Positions 10,861 through 21,787 of a stretch of DNA of 64,000 nucleotides are shown here, in pieces; position 1 is the first letter of the stretch, and each line of letters starts with the position of its first letter. Made by a program: the position numbers and the translations under genes. The notes below the pieces were generated by a model that was given only the letters and a program-made list of their open reading frames with translations, made no database searches and was not told the origin of the DNA. Origin of the DNA: Argentina anserina (Eukaryota; Streptophyta; Magnoliopsida; Rosales; Rosaceae); assembly GCF_933775445.1 (NCBI RefSeq), contig NC_065875.1, positions 372,001-436,000 of the forward strand, given 5' to 3'.

Positions 10861-13800
10861 TTGATTTCAGTACCAGCTCATATGTATATGATGGAGATAG
10901 TCCATGGAGGATATTTCAAAACTGATACATATGGGAGGAAGAAGTACTTTGTTCATGTGTTTAATAAGAGGGGTGGGAAGACATATTTAGATGGTTTGGA
11001 TCTAGAGAAGTTTTCATGGATTGAATTGAACAACATAGCTTGGGAATTAGGATACGGGGAGCTGCCCATAGCTTATCATTTCAAGATTCCTAAGACTGAA
11101 GCTCATGAAGGGTTGATTCTGATTAAAGGTGATGGTGAATGTATGGAGATGATGAAGATGATACCAAATAAGAGACAAATATCTATTTACATAACAGGTG
11201 GAGGGAGAAGGAGGTATGATGAAGCTTTAGCTGAGAAAAATCTTCCAACTGATCCAGATGGGGAGAATCCCTTGAATAAGCAATCTACAAGAGAAGCAGA
11301 GAGAAACTATTTTGAAGCAAATTTAATGACATCACAATTATATAGCAGTGTTGAGGCCTTGGAGGGTAGAATTGTGCTAAGTGAAGATGTATATGTAATT
11401 GACCTTACTGATGTGAATGAAGATGATGTTGAAGTATGTGTGTTAGGTAGAGATGTAAATGTGGGTGGTGTGAATGAGCCTAAGGTGTGTCCAAGTGAAG
11501 GGACATTTGGAAATTTGTTTGATATATTAGGAGATGAAGATTTGAACATGGATGATGATGATGCAATTTATGGCCATGATAGGAAAAGACTCAGAAGAGA
11601 AGTGGTAGGAGGCTGTGAGTTTTATTATAAACACATAGCACATAGACCATGACATGTTGGTTATAAAGATCAATTGGCAAGGGAAATTGAAGAGATTGAG
11701 AAAAGAAAGAGAAAAGCAGCTGAAAAGAGGGAAATAGAAGAGATTGAGAACTTGTGGATAAAAGAAGAAAGAATTAGAGAGAGTCAATCTTCAGTTAGGC
11801 TTAGCAAGGATGAAATTGAGGACAGAGCAAGAGAGAAAGAAGAAAATTAACAAAGAGAGAGAGAAGAACATGCTGCAAGAGAAGAGGCTAAGAAAATAGA
11901 GAGAGAGAGAGAAGCAGCTAAAAACAAGGTAGCAAAGGCTCTTAAAATGAGGAAAATGGGAAGAGGCATGTTCAAGGAAGTGAAACAAAGAAGAGTGGTC
12001 CTAGGCCTAAGGATACAAGGTATAACACAAGAAAGGGAGGTAGAAAACCTAGTACAGTGGTTGTAGAGGAATATGACTCCACTGATGACTTTGAATACTA
12101 TGTGGATTCTGACTATGAGTTGGAGCATAGGTTGCAGATGATGTCCAGTTTGAGGAAAATGTCACAGAACCAGAGCAAGTGCCTGAATATGAAGACATGG
12201 GATATGATGGCCATTGTTCAGATGATAATGCTGGATCAGATTAGCTTGAGAACTTAAGTGGTAGTGAAAGAGGAGAAAATTCTGACGGGAAGCATGTTGA
12301 CTTCAGTTGCTTTAAGGTGGGGGGGGGGGGAAGGAAGATCATACCCTTGATAAGATATGTGGATATTAAAAATCTCATATTCAAGATCAACCTTGCATTC
12401 CCTAATCCAGAGCAGTGTATGGAAGCTATGAGGGAACATGCAACTAGAAACCAGACTGGTTTATGGTATAAGAAGAATACAAGGAAGAAAATTGAAGTTA
12501 AGTGTCAATGGGGTTGTAGATGGAGAATGTATACAAGTAGGGTTCTGAACTTTGGTGACACCATGGTTGTGAAGACCTTGTTTGACACACACACACACAC
12601 ATATTCACCAGTGGAAAGTAGTCACTTTCTCAATTTCAGAAGAATAGCTGAAGAAGTGAATGATGCTTTATTGGCTCATGAGAACTGGTCAAGACAGGGG
12701 ATACACCACCATATATTAGAGAAGTTTAAATTAGATGTGGGTGTGCAGACCATCTAAAGGGCTAAAAGATGTGCAAAAAGGATGAATGAAAGACATTATA
12801 TTGAGCAGTACAATCAGTTGGCTTCATATCAAAAGGAGTTGTTAAGAAGTAATCATGGATCCACTGTTGTGATCAAAACACAGATGGATGGACCAGTTAG
12901 AAGATTCCAGAGTATGTACATGTGCTTCAAAGGATAAAAAAACGGTTGAAATGCTGGATGTAGATCCATGATTTGTTTAGATGACTGTCATATCAAAGAC
13001 CATCATCCTGGACAACTTTTAACTGCAGTTGGCATTGATGCAAACAATGGGATGTACCATATTGCCTATGCACTTGTGAAAATAGAGGATCGAGCTACTT
13101 GGATCTAGTTCCTTAAGTACTTGAAGGGTGATTTGGGTATAGAAAACAGTAAGAGGCTTGTGTTCATGTCAGAAAAACAAAAAGAAATAGAAAATGCTAT
13201 TAAAGGTATATTTCTTCAAGTAAATTTCATTAATTTCAAGCTGAATTATTTTATGTATCACCATTAATTAATAGATTCTAACACATATGTTTATATGAAA
13301 CAGCTTATGTTGAACATAGGAATTGTGTTAGGTATTTGTACAACAACTTCAAGGGTAAGAATCCAGGAGAGGGACTGAAACAGTTAATGTGGAATGCAGC
13401 AAGAAGTAGTACTGAAACTTGGTATAAGAAGCACATGGATGACTTAAAGATGTTGAGTCATGATGCATTTAACTGGTTTCATGACAAACCTCCAAGGCAT
13501 TGGAGTAGAGCTTTCTTTTTTTATGACTCAAAATGTGATATTCTTCTCAACAACCTGTGTGAGTCCTTCAACCATGTCATCTTACCTTGTAGGGATAAGC
13601 ATGTTCTTAACATGTTTGAGAAGTTGAGGATGGATATGATGGTGAGGAATGCAAACATAAGGGTTTCTTGTGAGCAGTCGAAGGGAGTTGTTGGTCCTAG
13701 GATAAAGAAGATAATAGTTAAGACTGCAGAGATAGTAGCACAGTACATAGCACATAGGAGCACTAAGTACAGCTACCAAGTTACTGGAACATGGGAAAAT

Positions 13801-14217
13801 GGTAGCAAGCATGCAGTGGACTTGGGTCTTCATACATGTACTTGCAGAAGGTGGCAACTTAGTGGCATACCTTGTGTACATGCCCTCTGCGCAATGAGAT
13901 TCAAGAAACATGATCTTGATTTGCACTGTGATGACTACCTCATGGCTTCTACCTATTTGCAGACATATACACCTGCCATAAGCCCCATTGCAGGGCATGA
14001 TGATTGGGAACAAGTTGACTTCTCAATTGCTCCTCCTCCATATAAGAAGCAAGCTGACATGCCAAAAATGAAGAGGACTAAAGAAGTGGTGAGAAGAACA
14101 AGGGCATGGCACCACCAGCTCCTATCCAGGGGAAATTGGGATTGAAAACTGATAAAACTGGTATTCAGATGACTTGTGGAATTTGTAAACAACAGGGACA
14201 CAATAAAACTGGTTGTC
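10861..14217 (+). pseudogene. MURA-type transposase, interrupted
   Basis: The remains of one long transposase gene are visible in pieces. Codons from 10861 to the stop at 11652 give a 263-residue PB1-like N-terminal region. A charged Glu/Lys-rich region follows, with a stop near 11848. The piece at 12317-12757 matches the Mutator DNA-binding domain. The catalytic region (about 12960-13205) shows CLDDCHIKDHHPGQLLTAVG and then an in-frame TAG at 13106-13108 where a Trp-Ile-x-Phe motif is expected. A good GT-AG intron spans 13206-13303. The open part to 14145 contains a SWIM finger (CTCRRW...IPCVHALCAMRF). A zinc knuckle (CGICKQQGHNKTGC) follows in another frame at about 14170-14217. At least four stops or shifts make it non-coding today. 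Confidence 0.85.
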
Positions 14218-15000
14218 CTATAACTAAGGCTAAAAAACTTGCATCAGTAAGTTCTTTTCACTCACCTACATTGATTCATTGCATTAGAGCTAAGGTTTGT
14301 TGTTTATTTTTTTTTCAATTAAATAATTTGATTTGTTATTGAAACAGGGGGAATGACAATCTAGTGGAGCTAGCATAAAGAAGAGAGTTAGAGCTAAGGT
14401 TTGTTGTTTTGACTTAATTATAGAGTAATGAGATTGTTGTCTTGCAATTGTTGTGACATTGAATATGTGATTTTGCTTTGAAATTTTACACTGATTTAGG
14501 TTACCAGAGCTGCAACCCCATCTACAGCTGCTACTAATGTCAAGGACCAAGTCATAAGGTCTGTGAAGGGCTGGTATAAGAGAAAGGCAACAGAAGGAGG
14601 TGCTTCTGCTGAGTTTGTTGCTGCTTCTTCCTCAATTCAAACTCAACATGTAGCTACAGTAAAAAAAATGTTGATTATGAGTCCTAAAATGTGTAATTCA
14701 TCCAACTAGGTCCCTTTATTATACTCTTACACTTATGGTGTTTAATGACAATATTTAGTGTACTTAGAACTCAAAGTTATTTTAATGACGTCTCTTTTTG
14801 AATGCATACATGCAGTTCAATTTCCATCCATATGTTTTTCTTCTTTGTATTTGTGTTAGTCAATCACAGTACCCATACTTTTACATGGATGATCAATGTA
14901 GTACCCAGAAGATGGAGGGAAAATGATGTAAAAGAGATATGACAATGGGCAGGAAAATTTGATTTGGAACGCACATAAAATAGGGTTATTTCAATAAAAA

Positions 15001-15182
15001 CCTTTTTTTTGTGGTCAAGTGCGGAGCACGTGACCAAACAAACGGAGCCGTAACGGAAATTGGCGTCAGACCCCTCATTAATAGCGAATAACTAGTTTTG
15101 GTACTACATTGGTACAACTCAGAATTTGGGTACTACATTGATCTTGCCACAAGAGCTTGGGTACCGATGGTGAAATTTTCTC
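15001..15182 (-). repeat. Right terminal inverted repeat of the MULE
   Basis: This inverted partner of 10121-10300 ends at the terminal ...GATGGTGAAATTTTCTC. It differs from the left copy by a modest number of substitutions and two extra bases. Confidence 0.9.
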
Positions 15183-15191
15183 TTTGTTCAA
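15183..15191. repeat. Target-site duplication, right copy
   Basis: TTTGTTCAA, identical to 10112-10120. Confidence 0.9.
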
Positions 15192-16364
15192 CTCCACGCC
15201 AAGAAATCATCAATCTTCATTCCACTAGCCCAGGCTATAATGATAGATTGAAAAGAAGAGTTAATCATATAGTTACTTAATTACTTGATAGAGTTTAATG
15301 TCCGTAGCAACTCGATCTGAATGGTTCGAAAAAATAATCATTAACAAAATCAAATTATAATTATAGTTCAAAAAAATAATAATTATATTTTAATTTAAAT
15401 CAAAATGTTATCAAATGAATTTTTTTTTTGAATACGCCTATCTAGGACCTAATTTATTTAATAATGATAAAATCTCACAACTAGGGAGGACATAGAGCCT
15501 AAATCCTGAGCTACAGAAGCACCACTACATATATCCTCGTAGAGAATGTCCTGAAGCAAAAGTCTCCACGGTCAAGTTTAAAATCATGCCTACTGATGAT
15601 GATGTTAGAACATGAGTAACAAATTAGATACCGATCAATCCTCTTCCTTCAATCTATTGAAATATAATATATAAAATCTTACTGTAATTGAGAAAACTAA
15701 AACATATAATAGAATTACAAATAAATCTATATATGTAATGAAGTAAACACTAGCAATATATATCATTAACTATTGTAATACGAGTAACAATATTTAAGAG
15801 AAGTATGAATGAAACTGACTTGTTTGTTCGAATTGATAGAGGCTTGCGGTTGCAATCTCTTAAGACAGAAATTTGCCCGTATTAGTGCTCGTACAACTTG
15901 CAGGATACAACTATCAAGTTCTTGTTTATGCACCCAACAAAAACTTCTAGCAAACGCTAGTTTGTGTTTTCTCATAAAATAGAATAGGGAGAGAAGTAGA
16001 GATTGTTATGCCTTTATGCCTTGATCACGCCCAATGAAGGGATACGATGGTTTTGTCATCCCTTTTGAACAGAACCAACGTTTAAAATCAAATTCTTCCA
16101 ACAATTACAACTGTTTGCAGATCTGTTGGGTGTACTAATCAATTTCAATGAAGGCAATCTACAAAAAAAAATTCCGTTTTGGGCAAGTGCCCGCTAAACC
16201 CCAAGGCCCAATGCCTGTGGCATATATTCATCAAAAAAATGCCTGTGACATATATAGAGGCACATACAGGTCCATATCTATTTAACAAGTATTCCATACA
16301 ACTAGTTATAAATGATACAACTAGAAGTTTTTCTCAGATGTGGGGTAAAACTCCAACAAACTCC
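15192..16364. other. Intergenic, no gene seen
   Basis: AT-rich spacer between the MULE and a 14-3-3 fragment. Only short reading frames are present and no repeat could be bounded. Confidence 0.45.
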
Positions 16365-16550
16365 AACATTGTTATCTCTTCCATTGAGCAGGAGGAGGGT
16401 GGGGGTAATGAAGATCATGCGTCGATTATCAAGGAGTACAGGAGCAAGAACGAGACTGAACTGAGCAAGATCTGTGATGGGAATTTTGAGCCTCCTCCAA
16501 TCCCACCTTATCCCCTCAGCATCATTTACTGAGTCCAAGGCGTTCATGAT
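16365..16550 (+). pseudogene. 14-3-3 protein gene fragment
   Basis: About 60 codons resemble the middle of a plant 14-3-3 protein. The translated stretch includes [20 protein letters not shown] and then [16 protein letters not shown], which match the highly conserved helix 4-5 region of 14-3-3 proteins. A frameshift near 16490 is followed in another frame by [14 protein letters not shown], the next conserved 14-3-3 segment, and homology then stops. No start codon, upstream exons or downstream phosphopeptide-binding groove is present, so this is a non-functional fragment. It may have been carried in by a transposon or left by an old duplication. It ends just before the repeated block that contains the first S-protein homolog. 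Confidence 0.75.
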
Positions 16551-16869
16551 ATTTAACTTAGTAATCAATATGATGATATTTGTTGTCAAATGACTCAAAA
16601 TGTAATAACTAATAAATTTGTTCACCTTATAAGGTACTGTATATAGTCAATAGTAACCTTATAAATTAATTGCATTCATAAATACATAATGTTGGTTTTC
16701 GTAAGTTTTCTTCTTTCATTGACTGTGACAATCCACATGTATTCAACAATTGAAATTGAAATTACCTATTATGTTTCTTTAAATATGCAAATGACCAATT
16801 CTTCACATGATAGTATAAGTAAGAGTTGCACACCACGTCTTTCTTCACAAAAGGATTCGGAAGTTAAAA
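16550..16869 (+). repeat. Upstream block shared by the S-protein homolog copies
   Basis: The 320 bases before the first S-protein homolog are repeated, with divergence, before the second (about 21430-21755). Parts recur at 17630-17714/18371-18430 and 22530-22709/23197-23318. Shared landmarks include ATACATAATGTTGGTTTT, the TTCATTGAC(T/C)GT block and CATAAATATGTAAATGACCA. It must hold the promoter, but no clear TATA box could be fixed. Confidence 0.7.
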
Positions 16870-17289
16870 ATGGCTACCACCGCAGAAAATCATGTGCCAT
16901 CATTGTTGCTTGTCTCCTTTTTATTTTGTCTTGTGTGTGCTTGCAATGCGGCACCGCTATATAAAACAAAGTTAGTCGAGGTCACTAATGATTTAGGTGG
17001 AGGATATAGTCTTGCTATGAACTGTAAGTCAAACGAAGAAGGTGAATTTGGTCTTCATATACTGCCCCCGAACGGTAAATATGAATTTAAATTTCGGGAT
17101 TCCACTGCAGTCTACTGCAATTGGAAGTGGGATAGTGTATTTCACAAATTCAATATCTTTGTCCAGTCCAGAGAAAAGCCTCAGTGTACTGATTATCAAT
17201 GTACTGTTTTGTGGAAAATATTTACCTCTGGGCCATGCCAGTTTAACCCAGACACCAAGAAATATGATTATTGTTTCAAATGGAGTTAA
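16870..17289 (+). CDS. S-protein homolog (plant self-incompatibility S1 family)
   Basis: An intact intronless gene of 139 residues. Residues 1-27 form a secretion signal with a Leu-rich core (SLLLVSFLFCLVCAC) and a probable cleavage after CNA. The mature part carries the S1-family pattern, with conserved blocks resembling LHILPPNGKYEFKF, VYCNWKW and YDYCFKW. It has six cysteines (about residues 52, 83, 106, 111, 123, 135), which would pair in the oxidising secretory pathway. The family is named after the poppy stigma S-determinant. Most members in other plants are small secreted proteins of unknown role, so no self-incompatibility function should be assumed here. A near-identical copy with a start defect lies about 4.9 kb downstream. 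Confidence 0.85.
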   Translation: MATTAENHVPSLLLVSFLFCLVCACNAAPLYKTKLVEVTNDLGGGYSLAMNCKSNEEGEFGLHILPPNGKYEFKFRDSTAVYCNWKWDSVFHKFNIFVQSREKPQCTDYQCTVLWKIFTSGPCQFNPDTKKYDYCFKWS

Positions 17290-17629
17290 ATAAGTATCTC
17301 CATCCCCATTTTCTTTATATAATTGGTTTAGTTTGTTAAAGTTCGACCATTAGTCTATTCAATCACCTATTTCGGTCCGTGTTGTCATGTACAATGTTTG
17401 AATAATAAAAATGGGGTACTTTTTTTATTTCAATAAAAAGAAGTGGTACTTTTTCTGACCATGTTGTCTTTTTTTTTTTAAGACATGACCATGTTGTCTT
17501 GTAGTAGATTGATATTTGTTTTTTCAATATATGAGATTGTTGAAGTAGAGTCTTCTAACAGCAGCGGAAGGGTTAAATATTTTTGTTAAATTTGAATTTA
17601 ACTGATGATGTGGCACAGTTAATTTTGAT
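17290..17629 (+). other. 3' flank of the first S-protein homolog
   Basis: The first ~240 bases are repeated after the second copy (22175-22420). The shared part includes AATAATAAAAATGGG near 17400, which could serve as a polyadenylation signal region, so the duplication covered promoter, gene and terminator. No other gene is seen. Confidence 0.55.
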
Positions 17630-17714
17630 AAAATTCTTCTCTAATAAATTGTTTTTGTATGTTTTTTCTATCATTGACCGTTACAGTTTTGATGTATCTA
17701 ACTATTAAAATTAT
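17630..17714 (+). pseudogene. S-protein homolog promoter remnant, part 1
   Basis: TTCTATCATTGACCGTTACA, present upstream of the second S-protein homolog, recurs here. The match continues at 18371 after a 656-bp insertion. No coding sequence of the gene follows, so only upstream DNA of a third or fourth copy survives. Confidence 0.55.
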
Positions 17715-18370
17715 GAAAAAACTTGGCAAACCGGGCATGTGACCACAACCATTCATGTGATCACACATCTATTTTTAAGTTCGGGGTCTTTTATTGCTGT
17801 TAAACAAGATAGCATATAGGCTGTGTTAAGTTAACCCAAACACTTACTCTAATTTAGCACCCAACCTGCATCTGCATCCAACCATCTCTTTAACTTTTCA
17901 GGCCTCCATCCATCTACTCAAGGCGGCCACCATAGATGGCATTGCCGTCAACACAAGAGCTTTTTGGTTCGTACAGGTACCAACTTATATCTCAACTCAA
18001 CTTTTGAAAACAAAATTCAATTACGTAGAACCAGAACTGGGTTTTATTGGTTTGAGTTGAAATTGCTTGTACATATCTCAATTCAACCCTGATTCAAATT
18101 TTATATATTTTTTTGGATCAAACAGCTCTTTAATTGGTTGATGAAGATTGTACTGGAGACACTAGAGATCGACTGTAGCAATTTGTACCTTTCACAAGCA
18201 ACATAGCAATTTTCAAGTTATATTGAACTAATGAAAGAAGGACTTCTGGAAACAATAACGCAGAATGAAGGGGAGAGTTGTTGAAGTGTTTGGGGGTTAA
18301 AGACTCTGTCATCACATGAGTGGCTATGGTTAGTTAGAACTGATCATGCCTGGTCTGCCAAATTTTATCC
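17715..18370. mobile_element. Non-autonomous Mutator-like element, 656 bp
   Basis: The ends are inverted over about 25 bases: GAAAAAACTTGGCAAACCGG on the left and GATAAAATTTGGCAGACCAG on the right read in reverse, with roughly 21 of 25 positions equal. Both sides are flanked by TTAAAATTAT (17705-17714 and 18371-18380), consistent with a 9-10-bp Mutator-type duplication. It splits an S-protein homolog promoter remnant. The interior at about 17880-17980 is less AT-rich and starts after an acceptor-like TTTTCAG, so it might include a captured gene scrap, but I recognise no protein. Confidence 0.65.
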
Positions 18371-18440
18371 TTAAAATTATATTAATATTATGTTTCCATA
18401 AATATGTAATTGACCAAAGTCGCCCCCTACATCCGAGACA
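18371..18440 (+). pseudogene. S-protein homolog promoter remnant, part 2
   Basis: Continuation of 17630-17714. TATGTTTCCATAAATATGTA and then ATTGACCAA match the block upstream of both S-protein homolog genes. Homology ends before any start codon. Confidence 0.5.
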
Positions 18441-18569
18441 CATGTGTTCAGCCAAAGAGGATTATATAATTTTTAAATGTTAAAGTTGTGCACGAGAAAT
18501 TTAGAATAATAAGAATGTAACCCGAATTCAAACCCAATGATTTCAATTATCGGAGAAGCTGTTGACTAA

Positions 18570-18916
18570 GGCCAGTTTGACACCGATGTGAGTTTTTTAT
18601 AATCAGTTTCAGTTAAGTTGATTGAATAATTAACTACAATTGAGCGGTGAGAATAATTATTTGTGAGTACTTGAAGTGTTTGGTGAATATTAGTATAAAA
18701 GTGTGGTGAATTTATAAAAGTGTGGTAATAAGTTAATAAACATATTATAATCTCTCTCCTATAATCATAAGCTCTAATTTGTAGCTTTTAGAATTTGTCT
18801 GTGTGTGTGAAATTCTCATATAATCACCTACAATTTCTATTTATCAAACATTTCAGTCAAATTATTTGAGAATTTAAGCTCATAATCTAGCAAAAACTTA
18901 GGATCGAACTAGCCCC
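18570..18916. mobile_element. Possible PIF/Harbinger-type (Tourist-like) MITE
   Basis: The ends are roughly inverted (GGCCAGTTTGACACC on the left, GGGGCTAGTTCGATCC from the right), and TAA occurs on both sides (18567-18569 and 18917-18919), the three-base target favoured by Tourist-like MITEs. Length is 347 bp with no coding capacity. The match of the ends is imperfect and a three-base duplication can arise by chance. Confidence 0.4.
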
Positions 18917-19000
18917 TAATGGTGATACTTGTTTTTCCATAAGCCTAAAACCAAAACTCGGGGTCGAACTAGCCCCTAATGGTGATACTTGTATTTCCTT
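18901..19000. repeat. 60-bp tandem duplication
   Basis: GTCGAACTAGCCCCTAATGG and the following ~20 bases occur at 18903 (with one change) and again 60 bases later at 18963. The duplicated unit covers the right end of the possible MITE, suggesting slippage or a repair event there. Confidence 0.6.
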
Positions 19001-21430
19001 ATTCTAGCAGATTCACCCCATCAAACCTCTCTCTGCACCAAGCATCTTATTTCTACATGTTGGCATAGGCTTATACCCGCCATAATCAGCACAACTATCA
19101 AGCGCATTAAGGCTAATGTATAGCACAGTCTTACAATACTAATAGCAAGTCAGCCGTACTAGCTACGCAATGGGCCTCTCCGCGATCCAAACTGACTACG
19201 GATGCGCCCTCACGCGCATCTCAAAGGATACTCTAGAGAACACCTTAATCGGACGTCGTCCCACATCGAAAGATAGATAAACGATATATCCCAACTCAAC
19301 AATAAAAGGTCAAACTCCTGACCTCATAAGGTAAGTACACTTAGCTCCCTACTGTAACTTTGCATAAATTACCATCACTCTAACTTAAGCGTCAGAGAGT
19401 TGAAGACCACGCCGTCGTGGTCTCTACTTTGACGACGTGTGTTACCTGTGACAGGAAGGAGACAAGGAATATGGCGTATCATATCCACAAGGAGTACGGC
19501 GTAATAAATCGAGTGCAATCACAACATTAACACTACAACTCATGTGCTTCTAGCTCCTACATCACACACTATTTTGCAAGCCCTTATATGTTATCCTATT
19601 CATTGGAAGTTTAGAAATATGCAAAGTGTCTGCCCCCAAATCAGAAGAATCATGCAACCGCAGTTCGCAACAAGCCGATATTACCACAGGGAGATATGGG
19701 GAAACACAATGAGCTTCTTAAAGCTTTGGGCTCAGTCCTTTAACTCAGATGAGGTTTAAAAGATGAAATCATGCCATCAAGCAATTCTAGCTACCTCTTT
19801 TATAAAAACCCTCTTACACTTAATCCACTAGGATTTGGTGATGGAAAAACCACTAGAATTTATCATGTATCTAATAGGTTTTTAAGAGAGAAGTTGCCAA
19901 CATTTTGCTGAATAGTACGTACTGCACGTAGAAGTTAGCATAACTTCAAATTTTAAACCCAACACTAAAATTTTAATTTTTTCTCTAGATTCAATTGTTA
20001 CTTCGTTTTTATAAAAATAACACAATAGTATGTAAAAATAGATCGAATACACAGTGTTATACGCTAAGAGTAAATCTTCACACTTCTCTCTTTTGAGAAA
20101 AACGAAACCAACAAACATTTTCAGTAATTTTATATTTCAATTTTATCGTTTCAGATTACTAAAAAATAGATTTTCCATACCTAAAACTATAATCTCTCGC
20201 ATAATAAAGGGGAAAATAATATATATTATTTGTAGTTTGAATAAAATGCTATGATCGGATGACTCATAATATAATATGTATTAAGTTAAGTTAAGTTCAT
20301 TTGGAAATATATTTGAATATAGTACGAGAATTCATTTACTAAGTAAAAAATTAAATGAATGATTAGATAATATAATTAATAAATAAAATAAGGAAAAGAT
20401 GGAGGTATAAAGGAGTTGGCATAAACCGATATAGGGAGGGGATTAGAACAAAAGGAGGCGGTGGAAGAGATAAGGGAGAAGCACACCGACTTTATGTGGG
20501 GGATTGCTAGGGTAACTAAGCTCAGACCGACCGAGGTCGAGAGCTCTGGAAGTGGATGAAGTGGGGAGGAGTTCTTCGTCGTCTGGTCGTTCCCTAGTGA
20601 CGTCCTCGTAGCCACGGCTTCATTTGGACGTCGCCATCCTTTCGAACTTCTAGTTCCATCATTTGAGCTTCAGGGAAAGAGAATCAAGGAAGAGGAAAGC
20701 TTGGGTTTCGGGTTATGTGTTTACAGCCGTGTTCTATTCTTTACGGTGACCGTAGTTTTCAATTCAGGTGGTTTGGGATATATCAGTTTTATCAATAGGC
20801 AATGGTTTAAATAACATTTATCAATCTTGTAAAAAGATTATATAACGGAGATATATCAGATTTATCATTTTTATTAATTTTTAATTAAATTTAATATATT
20901 TATAAATATATACATCAAAATATACCAAATAAATTTGAGAAATTAAAATTTATAGAAGTAAATGTACTAAATAAACTTCATACATTTTTTTTCTTGTTTT
21001 GACAATTAAAATACATAAATATTATTAATTAATAAAAATAAAAGGTGATCATTCATCATAAACTCTCTCGTCATTGAATGCTATCGAACAAACTTTCATT
21101 TTCTTTAAATTATTTTTTCAAAACGACGTGGTTTTAAAAATAAAATAAAAAAAGCACCGATATATCAGGTCAAACTCGGTTTGACCCGATATATCGTCAT
21201 TTGACTTGATTTTTCGGGTTGACCGATATAATAAACTGATAAGCAACTTATCGTATCGTTTTTTTAATATCAGAGATATATCGGGGATATGTCGATGATA
21301 TATCAGTAATATATCGAGGATATATCGGGATATTTAGAACATTGCATATAGGACATCCCGGATAAAACTCGGAACCCAGATCCTAGCTCATAAATGCTCT
21401 CTTTCATTTATTTGTCTAAATTTCTAAAAA
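19001..21430. other. Intergenic repeat-rich region between the S-protein homologs
   Basis: No gene is supported. The piece at 19350-19470 is GC-richer with LTR-like character but no boundaries. A dispersed repeat lies at 19940-20100. The part at 20390-20640 has a chance reading frame without a domain. From about 20760 to 21330 the sequence is dominated by GATATATC-type motifs. Confidence 0.4.
19940..20100 (+). repeat. Dispersed repeat, copy 1
   Basis: The sequence resembles 25350-25490, with shared pieces including TCTC(T/A)AGATTCAA, ATGTAAAA(A)TA(G/T)ATCGAATA and ATACGCTAAG(A/G)GTAAA. The two copies are in the same orientation, about 5.4 kb apart, and divergent. The parent element could not be identified. 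Confidence 0.5.
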
Positions 21431-21755
21431 GTATAAATCAGTGATCAAATATGATGATATTCATTGTTGCGACAAATTTGTTCCTATCTCATAAATGCAA
21501 TAAATTTGTTCACCGGTCAATAGTAACATAAACAACAAATTGACTGTATTCATAAATACATAATGTTGGTTTTGGTAAGTATTATTCTATCATTGACCGT
21601 TACAGTCAAGATGTATTCAACTCTTGAAATTTAAATTAATTATACTATGTTTTCATAAATATGTAAATGACCAAGTCTTCACATGTTAGTATAACTGTAT
21701 AAGTAAGTGTTGCACACCATCGTCATTCTTCACAAGGGGATTCAACAAATCAAAA
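21431..21755 (+). repeat. Upstream block of the second S-protein homolog
   Basis: Divergent copy of 16550-16869 containing the same landmarks, and the presumed promoter of the second gene. Confidence 0.65.
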
Positions 21756-21787
21756 ATGGCTACCACCGCAGAAAATCATGTGCCATC

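Larger units (their letters stand above)
10121..15182 (+). mobile_element. Mutator-like element (MULE), complete but mutated
   Basis: A 5,062-bp element bounded by long inverted repeats (about 180 bp each) and a perfect 9-bp target duplication. It encodes a MURA-type transposase on the plus strand, with an N-terminal PB1-like segment, a Mutator DNA-binding domain, MULE catalytic blocks, a SWIM zinc finger and a zinc knuckle. Several stop codons and frameshifts interrupt the reading frame, so the copy should not make transposase itself, although its ends look usable in trans. The perfect target duplication and well-preserved repeats suggest a fairly recent insertion. No second mudrB-like gene is seen. 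Confidence 0.9.

Noticed and set aside
16689..16964. Overlapping frame before and into the first S-protein homolog
   Set aside because: It enters the gene in the wrong frame and would translate promoter DNA; the 139-residue frame has the signal peptide and conserved cysteines.
20376..20615. 79-codon minus-strand frame in a GC-richer patch
   Set aside because: No domain, no splice partners, and composition consistent with decayed repeat DNA.
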